DNA of 7,706 bases from Nitrospirota bacterium (GTDB lineage: Bacteria > Nitrospirota > Thermodesulfovibrionia > Thermodesulfovibrionales > Magnetobacteriaceae): positions 1 through 7,706 of the forward strand of contig JADFXO010000185.1 in NCBI GenBank assembly GCA_015233485.1. Direction: 5' to 3'. Both the position numbers and the translations under genes were made by a program. Below, piece by piece: positions 7,051-7,706 of the stretch; position 1 is the stretch's first letter; every line of letters begins with the position of its first letter. Under the pieces are notes generated by a model. The model was given only the letters and a program-made list of their open reading frames with translations. It was not told where the DNA came from and searched no databases.

Positions 7051-7706
7051 TTAAGAAGCATCATTGTTTAATTTACCTTTTAGCCTGAAACTGCTTCCGT
7101 TGATAAAAAAGATATTGGCATGGTGAACGAGTCTGTCGATAATGGCGGATGCGACGACGTTATCGTCAAATATTTCGCCCCATTGGTCGAAATTGTAATT
7201 GCTGGTAAGGATAATAGAGCCTTTTTCATATCGAATCGAGATCAACTGAAAGAGCAGATTGGCCTGTTCTTTAGAAATAGGCATATACCCCAGTTCATCG
7301 ATGATAAGCAGGTTAAGCCTTGAATAGGCTAAAAGTTTCTCCAGAAGGCTGCCGTCTTTTTTTGAGATAATCAGCTCTTCGATAATCTCCTGGACGGTGG
7401 TAAAAAGGACTCTATATCTTGCTACACAAGCCTTGTTGCCAAGTCCTACCGCCAGATGGGTCTTACCGACACCGGGCGGTCCAAGAAAAATAACGTTTTT
7501 CTTCTTTTCGATAAATTCCAGGCTACTAAGGGCAATCACCTCCTTTTCTTTGATGCCCGGCTGAAAGGTGAAGTCAAAATCTTCCAAACTCTTTAAGAAA
7601 GGGAACTTAGCCTTGCCTATTTTAGCGTTAATAGAGCTTTCTCTTTTTCTTTTCACCTCTTTTTCGAGATTAAGAGCCAGGTATTGCTCGTAACTCAGAT
7701 TCTTTT
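7051..7706 (-). CDS. istB: IS21-family ATP-binding helper protein IstB, N-terminus outside the window
   Basis: IstB is a DnaC-like AAA+ ATPase that works with the IstA transposase in target selection and strand transfer. Visible motifs are Walker A GPPGVGKT (7459-7482), Walker B LLIIDELGY (D at 7297-7299), and a sensor-like region LTSNYNFDQW followed by AIIDRLVHHANIF near the C-terminus. The stop is TAA at 7051-7053. The GTG at 7654-7656 is not the start: the frame continues upstream as NLSYEQYLALNLEKEVKRKR, which matches the conserved helical N-terminal region of IstB and runs to the window edge. In all 217 residues are visible, and roughly 25-35 are probably missing from a family norm of about 240-260. 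No lesion is seen, so the gene may be functional. Confidence 0.93.
   Translation of the reverse strand, partial: KNLSYEQYLALNLEKEVKRKRESSINAKIGKAKFPFLKSLEDFDFTFQPGIKEKEVIALSSLEFIEKKKNVIFLGPPGVGKTHLAVGLGNKACVARYRVLFTTVQEIIEELIISKKDGSLLEKLLAYSRLNLLIIDELGYMPISKEQANLLFQLISIRYEKGSIILTSNYNFDQWGEIFDDNVVASAIIDRLVHHANIFFINGSSFRLKGKLNNDAS

Larger units (their letters stand above)
6998..7706 (-). mobile_element. IS21-family insertion sequence, istB-side end, continues beyond the window
   Basis: The boundary is placed at TGTTGATCGTC (6998-7008) because it starts with the TG typical of IS21-family ends, is followed by a tandem repeat pair, and directly abuts the broken cas11e frame. istB runs on the - strand with its stop only about 50 bp from this end, which is the standard layout with istA farther away (here outside the window). 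The transposon genes are thus convergent with the cas operon. The opposite end and any 4-8 bp target duplication cannot be seen. Boundary precision is a few bases. Confidence 0.83.

Noticed and set aside
7120..7323. A 67-codon + strand frame inside istB
   Set aside because: It is antisense to the IstB Walker B and sensor regions and is a shadow frame.

Overview
The window appears to be bacterial chromosome carrying an accessory region. At its centre is the 5' half of a type I-E CRISPR-Cas effector operon (cas3, cas8e/cse1 and the start of cas11e/cse2), all on the + strand, with insertion-sequence DNA on both sides. The cysteine-bearing PAS domains and the histidine-kinase style resemble those of anaerobic Desulfobacterota, Nitrospirota and related lineages. 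That placement is a weak inference from protein style; no rRNA or other marker is present.

Layout, left to right. (1) 1-1509: the C-terminal part of a PAS-PAS sensor histidine kinase, open at the window's left edge. (2) 1599 to about 2111-2144: the left end of an IS66-family element. It keeps a terminal GTAAGCGTC, a tnpA broken by two single-base losses, and the first ~36 codons of tnpB; the rest of tnpB, tnpC and the right end are gone. (3) 2145-2272: a short AT-rich leader with a near-consensus sigma70-type promoter (TTGATA, 18 bp, TATAAT). (4) 2273-5059: cas3, the HD nuclease and DExH helicase, with every expected catalytic motif visible. (5) 5060-6751: cas8e, starting on the base after the cas3 stop. 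(6) 6793-6996: only the first 67 codons of cas11e. (7) 6998 to the right edge: the end of an IS21-family element with two tandem terminal repeats and istB on the - strand, running out of the window.

In an intact system Cas8e recognises the PAM and recruits Cas3, and Cas11e forms the small-subunit belly of Cascade. Here the cas11e reading frame stops 1 bp before the IS21 end, so the operon looks interrupted by the transposon. The remaining genes (cas7e, cas5e, cas6e, cas1, cas2) and any CRISPR array are not in the window; they may lie beyond the IS21 copy or be lost. I see no CRISPR repeats, tRNA or rRNA. I do not see a new kind of system. The most informative feature is a recognisable type I-E locus with an intact Cas3 that has been remodelled by two different insertion sequences, one old and decayed upstream and one apparently less decayed inside the Cascade genes.
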